DNA from: Lachnospiraceae bacterium
GTDB taxonomy: Bacteria; Bacillota; Clostridia; Lachnospirales; Lachnospiraceae
NCBI GenBank assembly: GCA_009779895.1
Contig: WRBB01000019.1
Location: forward strand, 1-56,183
Reading direction: 5' to 3'
DNA: 56,183 bases
The notes beneath the pieces were generated by a model. The model saw only the letters and a program-made list of their open reading frames with translations. It had not been told where the DNA came from and did not search any database. Made by a program: the position numbers and the translations under genes. The first letter of the stretch is position 1. Each line of letters opens with the position of its first letter. Shown piece by piece: positions 34,460 through 42,493 of the stretch.

Positions 34460-35665
34460 ATGGATATAAATGCCACAAATGTAGAAACCATTGTGAAACA
34501 GGTTTTAGAGGGGATGTTGGATGGCAAGGTAAAACAAAGTACTTCCGCTACTTCGGTTCATGTACCTACAACGGGCAGAGTTGCCATGCTGACAAAATTG
34601 GAGCATTATGAAATAAAGGAGTTTCCCTTGCCCCCTGTTGGAGATGGAGACATTCTGGTTAAGGTAGAGGGCTGCGGTGTTTGCGGAACGGATGCCCATG
34701 AGTTTAAAGGTGATCCCTTTGGTTTGATTCCGGTGGTATTGGGTCATGAGGGTACCGGAGAGGTCATAAAAATAGGGAAAAATGTTACTGTGGATAGTGC
34801 CGGAAAATCACTGCAAGTGGGTGATAAAGTTGTTACAAGTATGATTTTTCCGGATGATCCCAATATTACCATGTTTGATTTAAACAAGAAAAATATTGGT
34901 GGTGCAGATGTGTATGGTTTGTTGCCGGATGATGAGATTCATTTTAATGGTTGGTTTGCAGATTATATTTTGATTCGAGCGGGTTCTTCTATTTTTAACG
35001 TAAGTGACTTGGATTTGAAATCCAGAATTTTAATTGAGCCAAGTGCCGTATTGATTCATGCGGTAGAGCGAGCAAAAACCACTGGTATTTTACGTTTTAA
35101 TAGTCATGTTGTGGTACAAGGTTGCGGTCCAATCGGACTTTTGTGTATTGCGATTTTGCGAACCATGGGGATTGAAAATATTGTGGCGGTAGATGGCGAA
35201 CAGCAACGTTTGGATTTTGCCAAGTCTATGGGAGCGGATCAATCGGTAAATTTCAAGGACTTTGGTGGTATAGAAGCGTTGGCAAAAGGTGTTGCAGAAG
35301 CGTTTGGTGGTCATCCGGCGGATTTTGCTTTTCAGTGTACCGGTTCACCGGTGGCACATGCTAATATTTATAAGTTTATTCGTAAAGGCGGTGGGTTGTG
35401 CGAGTTGGGATTTTTTATCAATGGTGGAGATGCTACCATCAATCCGCACTTTGACCTTTGCGCCAAAGAAATTACCTTGGTTGGTTCTTGGGTATATGAA
35501 TTAAGAGATTATGCGACCACCTTTGATTTCTTAAAGCGTGCCAAAGCCATTGGTTTGCCAATTCAGGAATTGATTACTCATGAATATGCCTTAGAAAATA
35601 TCAACGAGGCTCATGTTACAAATATTAAGATGGAAGGGCTAAAGGTTGCGATTATAAATCAATAA
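34460..35665 (+). CDS. Encapsulated medium-chain alcohol dehydrogenase
   Basis: This 401-residue MDR-family dehydrogenase has an N-terminal encapsulation helix (NVETIVKQVLEGML) and a Ser/Thr linker before the catalytic domain. Catalytic zinc ligands are in GCGVCGTDAHEF and LGHEGTG; the Rossmann motif is VVQGCGPIGLLCIAIL. The four-Cys structural zinc loop is absent, its place taken by a segment around FPDDPNITMFDLNKKNIGG. It probably reduces lactaldehyde or propionaldehyde inside the compartment and so regenerates NAD. AAGGAG lies upstream. The equivalent position in the C. phytofermentans fucose/rhamnose BMC also carries an alcohol dehydrogenase. Confidence 0.88.
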   Translation: MDINATNVETIVKQVLEGMLDGKVKQSTSATSVHVPTTGRVAMLTKLEHYEIKEFPLPPVGDGDILVKVEGCGVCGTDAHEFKGDPFGLIPVVLGHEGTGEVIKIGKNVTVDSAGKSLQVGDKVVTSMIFPDDPNITMFDLNKKNIGGADVYGLLPDDEIHFNGWFADYILIRAGSSIFNVSDLDLKSRILIEPSAVLIHAVERAKTTGILRFNSHVVVQGCGPIGLLCIAILRTMGIENIVAVDGEQQRLDFAKSMGADQSVNFKDFGGIEALAKGVAEAFGGHPADFAFQCTGSPVAHANIYKFIRKGGGLCELGFFINGGDATINPHFDLCAKEITLVGSWVYELRDYATTFDFLKRAKAIGLPIQELITHEYALENINEAHVTNIKMEGLKVAIINQ

Positions 35666-35681
35666 GGCGAGGTGAGTGCGT

Positions 35682-35990
35682 ATGGGAGAAGCAGTGGGTA
35701 TGCTGGAGGTGTTCGGTTTGGCGACAGCTTTTGCAGCAGCGGATGCAGGTTGCAAAGCAGGCAATGTTACCTTAGAAAATTTTGATAAAAATAAGCCGGA
35801 CAAAGCGGAAAGTCTTGCCGTACCTTTACTGGTCATGATAAAGTTTAGAGGTAGTGTATCAGACGTAGAAGCTGCGCTGGAAGCGGCATATCAAAAAGCG
35901 ATGGAGTTGGCTGGTGTGGTCTCAAAATATCAAATATCGCAGCCGACGAAAGATACAGAAAAAATGTTAACAATAAGTGGGTTTGACTAG
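35682..35990 (+). CDS. BMC-H shell protein with inserted loop
   Basis: This 102-residue single-domain shell protein starts GEAVGMLEVFGLATAFAAADAGCKAGNV. It has a longer segment (ENFDKNKPDKAESLAV) where the central pore loop normally reads KIGSG, so the pore of its hexamer should differ in size and charge from the other shell proteins here. ATG at 35682 has GAGGTGAG upstream; the in-frame GTG at 35676 overlaps that site. Confidence 0.88.
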   Translation: MGEAVGMLEVFGLATAFAAADAGCKAGNVTLENFDKNKPDKAESLAVPLLVMIKFRGSVSDVEAALEAAYQKAMELAGVVSKYQISQPTKDTEKMLTISGFD

Positions 35991-36062
35991 GCTGAGAGGT
36001 GAGGTATTTCACGAACTTAGCAAAAAGAATTACAATATTAATATTATTAGGAGGACAAAAAC

Positions 36063-36338
36063 ATGTCACAACAAGCATTAGGAATGGTAGAAACAAGAGG
36101 ATTAACAGCAGCAATTGAAGCGGCAGATGCGATGACAAAATCAGCGGAGGTTACATTGGTAGGAACGGAAAAAATCGGATCTGGTTTGGTAACGGTTATG
36201 GTACGTGGTGATGTAGGTGCTGTAAAAGCGTCTGTAGAATCAGGAAGTGCAGCAGCAGAGAGATTGGGTGAGTTGGTGGCGACTCATGTGATTCCAAGAC
36301 CGCACAATGATGTAGAAAAGATTCTTCCAAAAGTTTAA
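36063..36338 (+). CDS. BMC-H shell protein, canonical (PduA/PduJ type)
   Basis: This 91-residue hexamer-forming shell protein has the usual sequence [18 protein letters not shown] with pore loop EKIGSG and [16 protein letters not shown], ending [17 protein letters not shown]. It should be a major facet component. AGGAGG lies nine bases upstream. The gene at 36763 encodes a close paralogue, so this is a recent duplication within the operon. Confidence 0.95.
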   Translation: MSQQALGMVETRGLTAAIEAADAMTKSAEVTLVGTEKIGSGLVTVMVRGDVGAVKASVESGSAAAERLGELVATHVIPRPHNDVEKILPKV

Positions 36339-36370
36339 TGCATGAAAGAAACAAACAAAGGAGTAGCCTT

Positions 36371-36655
36371 ATGGGAAAGGCCTATGGTTTTTTTGAGATA
36401 TCCGGTTTGACACCGGCAATTACCGCAATTGATATTATGTGCAAAACCGCCGCCGTTGAATTGGTAACTTGGGAAAAAAAATTGGGAGGTAGGCTAGTAA
36501 CGGTAATAATCCGTGGTGATGTTTCGGCGGTGATACAAGCGATGGAAGCGGCAGCAGAAAACGGCATCGTAAAACCGGTGGTACAGCTTACAATTCCTAA
36601 CCCCCATGAAGAAATTATCCGGGTGGTTCACAGCAGTGTGAATTGCATGGTTTAA
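36371..36655 (+). CDS. BMC-H shell protein with diverged pore
   Basis: This 94-residue shell protein begins GKAYGFFEISGLTPAITAIDIM and has pore loop KKLGGRL in place of KIGSG. VTVIIRGDVSAVIQAMEAA and PNPHEEIIRVV confirm the BMC fold. The start at 36371 has AAAGGAG upstream; a longer frame from 36338 overlaps the previous stop and adds a polar non-family stretch. Confidence 0.9.
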   Translation: MGKAYGFFEISGLTPAITAIDIMCKTAAVELVTWEKKLGGRLVTVIIRGDVSAVIQAMEAAAENGIVKPVVQLTIPNPHEEIIRVVHSSVNCMV

Positions 36656-36675
36656 GCTTTTAGGAGGTAGTACAC

Positions 36676-37041
36676 ATGGCAGCAACAAAAAAAGCGGTCC
36701 GAGCAAATACAGAAACAAAATCATCAGAAAAAAAAACAACGATTAAAAAGGAGGAAAGAAACATGTCACAAGAAGCATTAGGAATGGTTGAAACAAGAGG
36801 TTTGGTTGCATCAATTGAAGCGGCGGATACAATGTTAAAAGCAGCCAATGTTGTATTAGTGGGAACTGAAAAAATCGGTTCCGGCTTGGTAACAATTATG
36901 GTACGCGGTGATGTAGGTGCTGTAAAATCTGCGGTTGAAGCCGGTGCAGATGCAGCGGGTAGACTTGGTGAGTTGGTAGCGACTCATGTAATTCCAAGAC
37001 CACATACGGATGTAGAAAAGATTCTTCCAAAAGCAAAATAA
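36676..37041 (+). CDS. BMC-H shell protein with cationic N-terminal extension and second internal start
   Basis: From 36676 the gene encodes 121 residues: a 29-residue Lys/Thr/Ser-rich extension followed by a canonical BMC-H domain ([21 protein letters not shown], pore EKIGSG). AGGAGG precedes this ATG at 36663. An in-frame ATG at 36763 has its own excellent site (AAGGAGGAAAGAAAC) and would give a 92-residue protein almost identical in layout to the shell protein at 36063. Both starts look usable, so two products from one gene are plausible. Confidence 0.9.
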   Translation: MAATKKAVRANTETKSSEKKTTIKKEERNMSQEALGMVETRGLVASIEAADTMLKAANVVLVGTEKIGSGLVTIMVRGDVGAVKSAVEAGADAAGRLGELVATHVIPRPHTDVEKILPKAK

Positions 37042-37067
37042 AGGGAATTATTCTTAAATATTTTGCC

Positions 37068-37104
37068 ACAAAGCCTGGTGGCGTTCCCATCAGGCTTTGT
37101 TTTA
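37068..37104 (+). terminator. Intercistronic terminator or attenuator after the shell genes
   Basis: ACAAAGCCTG and CAGGCTTTGT pair perfectly, with additional internal GG/CC pairing, and TTTA follows. It sits in the 83-base gap between the shell genes and pduL. Partial termination here would give more shell protein than PduL, PduS and PduT, in keeping with shell stoichiometry. Confidence 0.7.
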
Positions 37105-37124
37105 TCCAATAGGAGAAAAAGAGT

Positions 37125-37775
37125 ATGGAAAGCAAAGATGTTGCATTGATTACCAAAATGATTTTAGAGGCACTGGAAAGTAAGGAAAATGATTCTCTAG
37201 GAGAAGGGTTTACAGTGCCTGTTGGTGTATCTGCCCGTCACGTACATTTGAGTCGGACAGATGTAGATACATTATTTGGTAAAGGATACCAATTGAAAAA
37301 GAAAAAAGAGCTTATGGGTGGGCAGTATGCTTGTGAAGAGCAGGTGACGATTGTTGGCCTTAAGCTGAGAGCGATAGAAAACGTTCGGGTCTTAGGGCCG
37401 GAGCGTACAAGGTCTCAAGTAGAGATTTCTAAGACAGATGCGATGAAATTAGGGATTCAAGTTCCGGTGCGTGAATCAGGTGATATTGCCGGTTCGGCTG
37501 CCATTGCTTTGGTTGGTCCTAAGGGTGCTGTGTATTTAGAAGAGGGTTGTATCGTTGCCCAAAGGCATATTCATATGACACCAAAAGATGCTTTGATTGC
37601 GGGTGTTTCCGACAATGAAATGGTGTCTGTAAAAGCGGACAATGAACGGGGTTTGATATGGAATCATGTAAAAATCCGTGTGGATGATAGCTTTACATTG
37701 GAGATGCATTTGGATACAGATGAAGCCAATGCGGCCGGGATTTCTACAGGAAACAGGTTGACGATTTTGAAATAA
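37125..37775 (+). CDS. pduL: PduL-type phosphate propanoyltransferase
   Basis: This 216-residue enzyme converts propionyl-CoA to propionyl-phosphate, releasing CoA inside the shell. An N-terminal encapsulation helix (DVALITKMILEALESK) is followed by two PTAC domains. Zinc-binding His motifs are VSARHVHLSRTD and AQRHIHMTPKDA. An intact SKTDAMKLGI lies between them. The upstream site is AGGAGA. A cytosolic acetate kinase elsewhere in the genome would complete ATP formation. Confidence 0.95.
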   Translation: MESKDVALITKMILEALESKENDSLGEGFTVPVGVSARHVHLSRTDVDTLFGKGYQLKKKKELMGGQYACEEQVTIVGLKLRAIENVRVLGPERTRSQVEISKTDAMKLGIQVPVRESGDIAGSAAIALVGPKGAVYLEEGCIVAQRHIHMTPKDALIAGVSDNEMVSVKADNERGLIWNHVKIRVDDSFTLEMHLDTDEANAAGISTGNRLTILK

Positions 37776-37789
37776 CGAGGAGAATTGTT

Positions 37790-38062
37790 ATGATAGCTGG
37801 CAAAGTGACAGGGAGTATTGTTTCTACCCGCAAATGTGATAGTTTGGTTGGAAATAAGCTTTTGGTTGTTGAAGTATTAAACGATATGAATGTGAGTCAA
37901 AAGCAAATCATTGCCATTGACAAAGTTGGTGCCGGTGTTGGTGAATACGTTTTGGTGGCTTTGGGCAGTGCGGCCAGAGTTGGTTTAAGCATACCGGAAG
38001 CCCCGGTTGATGCAGCGGTGGTTGGTATTATTGATGATGGTTCGGAATACATCGGGGAGTAA
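37790..38062 (+). CDS. EutN/CcmL/PduN-type pentameric vertex protein
   Basis: This 90-residue BMC-P protein caps the vertices of the shell. The sequence IAGKVTGSIVSTRKCDSLVG at the start, LVVEVLNDM, and DKVGAGVGEYVLVALGSAAR in the centre are diagnostic. It is the only BMC-P gene in the locus. It lies 14 bases after pduL with an ACGAGGAG site. Confidence 0.94.
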   Translation: MIAGKVTGSIVSTRKCDSLVGNKLLVVEVLNDMNVSQKQIIAIDKVGAGVGEYVLVALGSAARVGLSIPEAPVDAAVVGIIDDGSEYIGE

Positions 38063-38068
38063 TGAACT

Positions 38069-39403
38069 GTGAACATAAAAGAACTAAGTAGCAGATTGCA
38101 AGAAAATGGTGTAGTTGGTGCCGGTGGTGCCGGTTTTCCGACGTATGCAAAATTGGATCAGCGAGCAGAGACCATCCTTTTAAATTGTGCGGAATGCGAG
38201 CCATTATTGCAATTACATAAGCAGATGCTGGAAGTAAATGTCAAAGAGATTGTTGCGGGTTTTCATTTGATTGGTCAAGCGGTTGCGGCAAAAGAGTTGA
38301 TGATTGGCATTAAAAAAGAATATAAGAAAACCATTGCGGCTTTGGAAGAAGTGCTGCCACAGTATCCGGAGATGACATTGGGTCTGATGGATGGTATTTA
38401 TCCGGCCGGTGATGAGCAGGTTTTAGTTTATGAGCTGACAGGCAAAGTAGTACCTCCCGGTGGTATTCCCATTGATGTTGGTATTGCTGTATTTAATGTG
38501 GAAACGGTTTATAATGCTTATCGGGCCTTTGTGGCCAATGAACCGGTGGTTGAAAAATTGGTTTCGGTGGTAGCGGAAGTAGCGCACCCGATGACGGTGA
38601 AAGTGCCCATTGGGCTTTCTTTTGATGAAGTGGTGGCATTAGCCGGTGGTTCGACGATCCCGAATCCGGTTTATTTTATTGGCGGTCCTATGATGGGGTA
38701 TATTGGAAAAGGGCATATGCCGGTTACCAAGACCACCAATGCCATTATGGTTCTTTCAAAGGACCATTATTTGATACAGAAAAAACGAAAGAAAACTTCG
38801 ATTGATATAAAACGGGCAGCAGCATGTTGCTGTCAATGTACCATGTGTACTGATCTTTGTCCCAGAAATTTATTGGGGCATCCGATTGAGCCACACAAAT
38901 TTATGTTGGCAACAACTTGTAAAGATGTACAAGAGTCGGATATTTTCTTAAATACCTTATATTGTTGTTCTTGTGGGTTGTGTGAGTTGTATTCTTGTTT
39001 TCAGGAATTATCTCCGCGTGCTTTGATGGATGAATACAAAGAGGGTTTACGCAAAAAGGGCATTCGACCAAGTAAAGAGGTAAAGGTCAAGCCGATTCCG
39101 CCCGGGCGTGCTTATCGTCAGGTTTACGTAGAACGTTTGATGGCGCGCATTGATTTGGCTCGTTATGATAAAGATGCTCCCATAGAACATGTTCGGATTT
39201 CTTTGCGTGAAGTTAAGATTAATTTGAGCCAACACATCGGTGCGCCGGCAAAAGCTATTGTGCAGGTCGGTGATAGGGTGTGCAAAGGGCAAATGATTGG
39301 AAAGCCGGCAGATGGTTTAAGCGTAGGCATTCATGCCTCAATCAGTGGAATCGTGACAGAAGTAACCGAGGGTTATGTCATAATGAGAGCACAGGAAGGA
39401 TAA
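38069..39403 (+). CDS. pduS: PduS-type RnfC-like flavo/iron-sulfur oxidoreductase
   Basis: This 444-residue protein moves electrons across or inside the microcompartment. It has the RnfC-like GVVGAGGAGFPTYAKL (nucleotide/FMN motif) and two ferredoxin-like Cys clusters: CCQCTMCTDLCPRN and CCSCGLCELYSC. The C-terminal SLBB/HlyD-like part reads ISQ-type hairpin PAKAIVQVGDRVCKGQMIGKP. The start is GTG at 38069 with GGGGAG upstream. It precedes the PduT-like shell gene, whose pore Cys probably holds an iron-sulfur cluster that partners with it. Confidence 0.93.
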   Translation: MNIKELSSRLQENGVVGAGGAGFPTYAKLDQRAETILLNCAECEPLLQLHKQMLEVNVKEIVAGFHLIGQAVAAKELMIGIKKEYKKTIAALEEVLPQYPEMTLGLMDGIYPAGDEQVLVYELTGKVVPPGGIPIDVGIAVFNVETVYNAYRAFVANEPVVEKLVSVVAEVAHPMTVKVPIGLSFDEVVALAGGSTIPNPVYFIGGPMMGYIGKGHMPVTKTTNAIMVLSKDHYLIQKKRKKTSIDIKRAAACCCQCTMCTDLCPRNLLGHPIEPHKFMLATTCKDVQESDIFLNTLYCCSCGLCELYSCFQELSPRALMDEYKEGLRKKGIRPSKEVKVKPIPPGRAYRQVYVERLMARIDLARYDKDAPIEHVRISLREVKINLSQHIGAPAKAIVQVGDRVCKGQMIGKPADGLSVGIHASISGIVTEVTEGYVIMRAQEG

Positions 39404-39411
39404 ATAGGCAA

Positions 39412-39960
39412 ATGAGTAAGGCAATTGGTATGGTAGAATATAAAACTGTTTCAGCCGGTGTGATAGCAGCAGATGCCATGGTAAAAACGGCTGATATCAG
39501 TATCATTGAAGCCCAAACAGTATGTCCCGGCAAATATATATTGATTGTTACAGGTGATTTGAGTGCAGTTACCGCATCTGTTGAGGTAGCACAAAAGAGC
39601 CACGGTTTTCAAATGATTAATAGCTTTGTGCTGGGAAACCCTCATGAATCTATTTTCCCGGCGATTTATGGGACGGCAGATATTGATGACATATCAGCAC
39701 TTGGTATTATAGAGACCTATGATGCCAGTTCTATTATTGTAGCGGCGGATGAGGCAGCAAAAACAGCGATTGTAGAGTTGATAGAATTACGTTTTGCCCG
39801 TGGTATGTGTGGGCGGTCCTATTTGATGCTCACAGGAGAAGTGGCGGCAGTTGAGGCATCCATAAAAAGAGCAAAGGATGCGATTATGGAGAGTGGTATG
39901 TTCTTAGATTCAGCAGTGATTGCTCATCCGGACAAAAAAATTCGTGATACGATTTTGTAG
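39412..39960 (+). CDS. pduT: PduT-type tandem-BMC shell protein
   Basis: This 182-residue protein has two BMC domains (about residues 4-90 and 98-182) and forms pseudohexameric trimers. C38 in QTVCPGKYIL matches the PduT residue that binds a [4Fe-4S] cluster in the central pore. The second domain also has a Cys at the equivalent loop (ARGMCGRSYLML), which is worth noting. The true start is ATG 39412; the long frame from 39280 lies within pduS. Confidence 0.93.
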   Translation: MSKAIGMVEYKTVSAGVIAADAMVKTADISIIEAQTVCPGKYILIVTGDLSAVTASVEVAQKSHGFQMINSFVLGNPHESIFPAIYGTADIDDISALGIIETYDASSIIVAADEAAKTAIVELIELRFARGMCGRSYLMLTGEVAAVEASIKRAKDAIMESGMFLDSAVIAHPDKKIRDTIL

Positions 39961-39990
39961 TTTACGTTTAAATGAAACGAGGACATAATT

Positions 39991-40761
39991 ATGTTAGCCA
40001 TTGAAAGAAGAAATGGAATTTTAGAAAAACTGCAAGTTGAACGCCGTGTTGTTGTGAGTGAGTTAAGTCAGTTTTATGATGTGTCTGATGAAACCATCCG
40101 ACGTGATTTAGAAAAATTAGAGACTGCGGGTTACGCCATAAAAAGTTATGGCGGTGCCGTGATTAATGAAAACGAAAACATTGATTTACCCTTTAACATT
40201 CGAAAAAAACATAATATTGCAGGAAAACGAATCATCGCAGATTTGATTAGTGATACAATCCAAGATGGGGATAGCATTATGTTGGATGCCAGCTCCACGG
40301 CAGTTTATATTGTGAAAGCACTAAAAGAAAAAGAAAAGAAAAATTTAACCATTGTGACCAACTCCGTTGAGATTATCATCGAGTTGCAAGAACAGGAAAA
40401 TTGGACGGTGATTTTGACAGGAGGTATTGCCAGAGCAAATACTTTTGTTTTGGTAGGAACGCAAACAGATAAAATGTTGGCTTCTTATCGTGTTAAAACA
40501 GCGATTATTTCTTGTAAAGGTTTAGAATTTGGTGTTGGTTTCACCGATACGGATGAGCTTCATGCACAAAACAAAAGAACCATGTTAGATGCAGGTAAGC
40601 AGAAGATTTTAGCGATTGATTCCAGCAAGTTTGACAAATCGGCGTTTGTAATTGTTGGGGCATTAAAAGATGTGTCTCAAATTGTGACAGACCAAAAGCC
40701 AAAGGAAAGATATTTGCAGGCGTTTGCAGAGGCGGGCGTAACATGTACTTATCCTGTATGA
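39991..40761 (+). CDS. DeoR-family transcriptional regulator
   Basis: This 256-residue repressor has an N-terminal winged helix (RRNGILEKLQVERRVVVSELSQ, then DVSDETIRRDLEKLE) and a DeoR sugar-phosphate sensor domain (DSIMLDASSTAVYIVKAL, IVTNSVEIIIEL, ILTGGIAR, then AIDSSKFDKSAF). GGTGA-type site is replaced by ACGAGG before the ATG. It is encoded inside the BMC operon and probably senses a phosphorylated intermediate such as fuculose- or rhamnulose-1-phosphate. Its operator may be the inverted repeat at 28699-28740. Confidence 0.92.
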   Translation: MLAIERRNGILEKLQVERRVVVSELSQFYDVSDETIRRDLEKLETAGYAIKSYGGAVINENENIDLPFNIRKKHNIAGKRIIADLISDTIQDGDSIMLDASSTAVYIVKALKEKEKKNLTIVTNSVEIIIELQEQENWTVILTGGIARANTFVLVGTQTDKMLASYRVKTAIISCKGLEFGVGFTDTDELHAQNKRTMLDAGKQKILAIDSSKFDKSAFVIVGALKDVSQIVTDQKPKERYLQAFAEAGVTCTYPV

Positions 40762-40793
40762 GTGGATTTTGATTTGTTTGGGAAAGGAAAAGG

Positions 40794-41939
40794 ATGAAAA
40801 GTTTTGAAATGAAAACAAAGATTTTCTTTGGGGACAATGCTTTAAATCGTCTCATGGAAATACCTTATGAAAGAATATTGATTATCACGGATCATTTTAT
40901 GGCAGGCAGCCCGATGATAGATTTGATTCTTAGCCCATTAAAGCAAGGTGGAAAGCAGATAGAGATTTTCAAAGATGTTGTGCCGGATCCCCCCATTGAT
41001 AAGATTAGTGAGGGGGTAGAGGTTATGCTAAAGTATAAACCGGATGCAGTGGTGGCAGTCGGAGGTGGCTCGGCCATTGATGCTGCTAAGGCAATTCGTG
41101 AGTTTTCTTTACGCATAGATGCATATCAAGAGGTTGGTTTGATTGCCATTCCGACCACCAGTGGAACAGGTTCCGAAGTCACTTCATTTTCGGTGATTAC
41201 GGATCCTGAGGCACAGCGGAAGTATCCTTTGGCTGCGGAAGCAATGACACCCATGGAAGCTATTTTGGATGCAGAATTGGTAAAAAGCGTTCCCCCCTCT
41301 GTGACGGCAGATACGGGTATGGATGTTTTTACCCATGCGTTGGAGGCTTGTGTGAGTACCAATCGGCACGATTTTTCTACATCACTGGCAGAAAAAGCCA
41401 TTGAGATATTTGGTGTTTTTATGTTAAGAGCTTATTTGGATGGCAATGATACCCATGCGAGAGAGAAGATGCATACAGCATCTTGTTTGGCAGGTCTGGC
41501 ATTTAACTCTACTTCATTGGGTTTAAATCATGCAATGGCACATCAGTTGGGTGCGAAACTCCATATTGCCCATGGTAGAGCCAATGCTTTGCTTTTACCT
41601 CATGTGATTGAATATAATAGTGATATCAATAAGCACAGCAAAAGCCGCTCTGATTATTTGCCGGCAGTAAAACATTATACAACAGTCTCTAAAATATTGG
41701 GTTTAAGTAGTTATAATACAGTGATGACAGTACGTTCTTTGGTCAATTGGGTTCAATTCATGATGAAAGAAATGGATATACCTCTGTCGATTTCTCAAAT
41801 TGGTACCATTACTGCGGAGGCGTATTTTGGCGCAATTGAAGAAATGACCGATGCTGCTTTGGTGGATGAATGCATCAAGACAAATCCACGGGTGCCATGC
41901 AGGGCGGACATCATTCGAATATATAAAGATTTGTGGTGA
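40794..41939 (+). CDS. Iron-containing alcohol dehydrogenase (PduQ/FucO type)
   Basis: This 381-residue group III alcohol dehydrogenase has AVGGGSAIDAAKAI (nucleotide binding), IPTTSGTGSEVTSFSVI and metal-binding residues Asp and His in TADTGMDVFTHALEA, GLNHAMAHQLGAKLHIAHGRANA. It carries no encapsulation helix at its N-terminus (MKSFEMKTKIFFGDNAL resembles PduQ). It could make 1-propanol from propionaldehyde or 1,2-propanediol from lactaldehyde. With the encapsulated MDR enzyme there are two candidates for two reductions, and which does which cannot be read from sequence. Confidence 0.92.
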   Translation: MKSFEMKTKIFFGDNALNRLMEIPYERILIITDHFMAGSPMIDLILSPLKQGGKQIEIFKDVVPDPPIDKISEGVEVMLKYKPDAVVAVGGGSAIDAAKAIREFSLRIDAYQEVGLIAIPTTSGTGSEVTSFSVITDPEAQRKYPLAAEAMTPMEAILDAELVKSVPPSVTADTGMDVFTHALEACVSTNRHDFSTSLAEKAIEIFGVFMLRAYLDGNDTHAREKMHTASCLAGLAFNSTSLGLNHAMAHQLGAKLHIAHGRANALLLPHVIEYNSDINKHSKSRSDYLPAVKHYTTVSKILGLSSYNTVMTVRSLVNWVQFMMKEMDIPLSISQIGTITAEAYFGAIEEMTDAALVDECIKTNPRVPCRADIIRIYKDLW

Positions 41940-42019
41940 CCGATAGCACTAGGTGAGGTTTTTTCGAGCCTTAGGAGAAGAACATTACTATTTTAATGAA
42001 GAAAGAGGTGTAATTTACG

Positions 42020-42331
42020 ATGAGAAAAGGATTTAAAATGAAACTGTATCCGGGCATGGAGCAAGAATATGAAAAGCGCCACAACGAGCTTTGGCCTGAA
42101 ATGGAACAAATGATACATGCTCACGGTGGTAAAAATTATACTATTTTTTTAGATAAAGAAACGTTGACTCTTTTTGCGGTGATTGAAATCGAAGATGAAG
42201 CACTATGGGCCCAAGGGGCTGATACGGCGATTAATCGAAAATGGTGGGATTTTATGGCTGATATTATGGAAACGAATGCAGATAATAGCCCGGTGGCTGT
42301 GGCTTTGCATGAGATTTTTCATTTGGATTAA
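42020..42331 (+). CDS. rhaM: L-rhamnose mutarotase
   Basis: This 103-residue enzyme interconverts the anomers of L-rhamnose. Family signatures are FKMKLYPGMEQEYEKRHNELWPEM with the active-site Tyr17 and His21, NYTIFLDKETLTLF, and WWDFMADIMETN containing the paired Trp. The length is exactly that of RhaM. GAAAGAGG lies upstream. It is the strongest hint that L-rhamnose (or L-fucose-like 6-deoxyhexose) feeds this microcompartment; rhamnose isomerase and kinase must be encoded elsewhere. Confidence 0.93.
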   Translation: MRKGFKMKLYPGMEQEYEKRHNELWPEMEQMIHAHGGKNYTIFLDKETLTLFAVIEIEDEALWAQGADTAINRKWWDFMADIMETNADNSPVAVALHEIFHLD

Positions 42332-42464
42332 TAGTGGGGCTGCTGTAAAAAATGAACGCTTATAAAAGTATTTTAGGAGCAGTATGTGTTGCATCAAAAG
42401 GAAATTCAGAGTTGATAGTTCTGGAGCGAATGTTGTTTCTGAATTTACAAAATTGCCAAAACAT

Positions 42465-42477
42465 GGTAAAATTTACC
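42465..42477. promoter_or_regulatory. Candidate autoregulatory operator of the XRE-Uma2 gene
   Basis: GGTAAAATTTACC is a perfect 13-base palindrome 16 bases before the ATG, adjoining the AAAGGAGG ribosome site. Binding of the XRE domain of the downstream protein would block its own expression. The palindrome alone is the evidence. Confidence 0.45.
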
Positions 42478-42493
42478 AAAAGGAGGCAATTGT

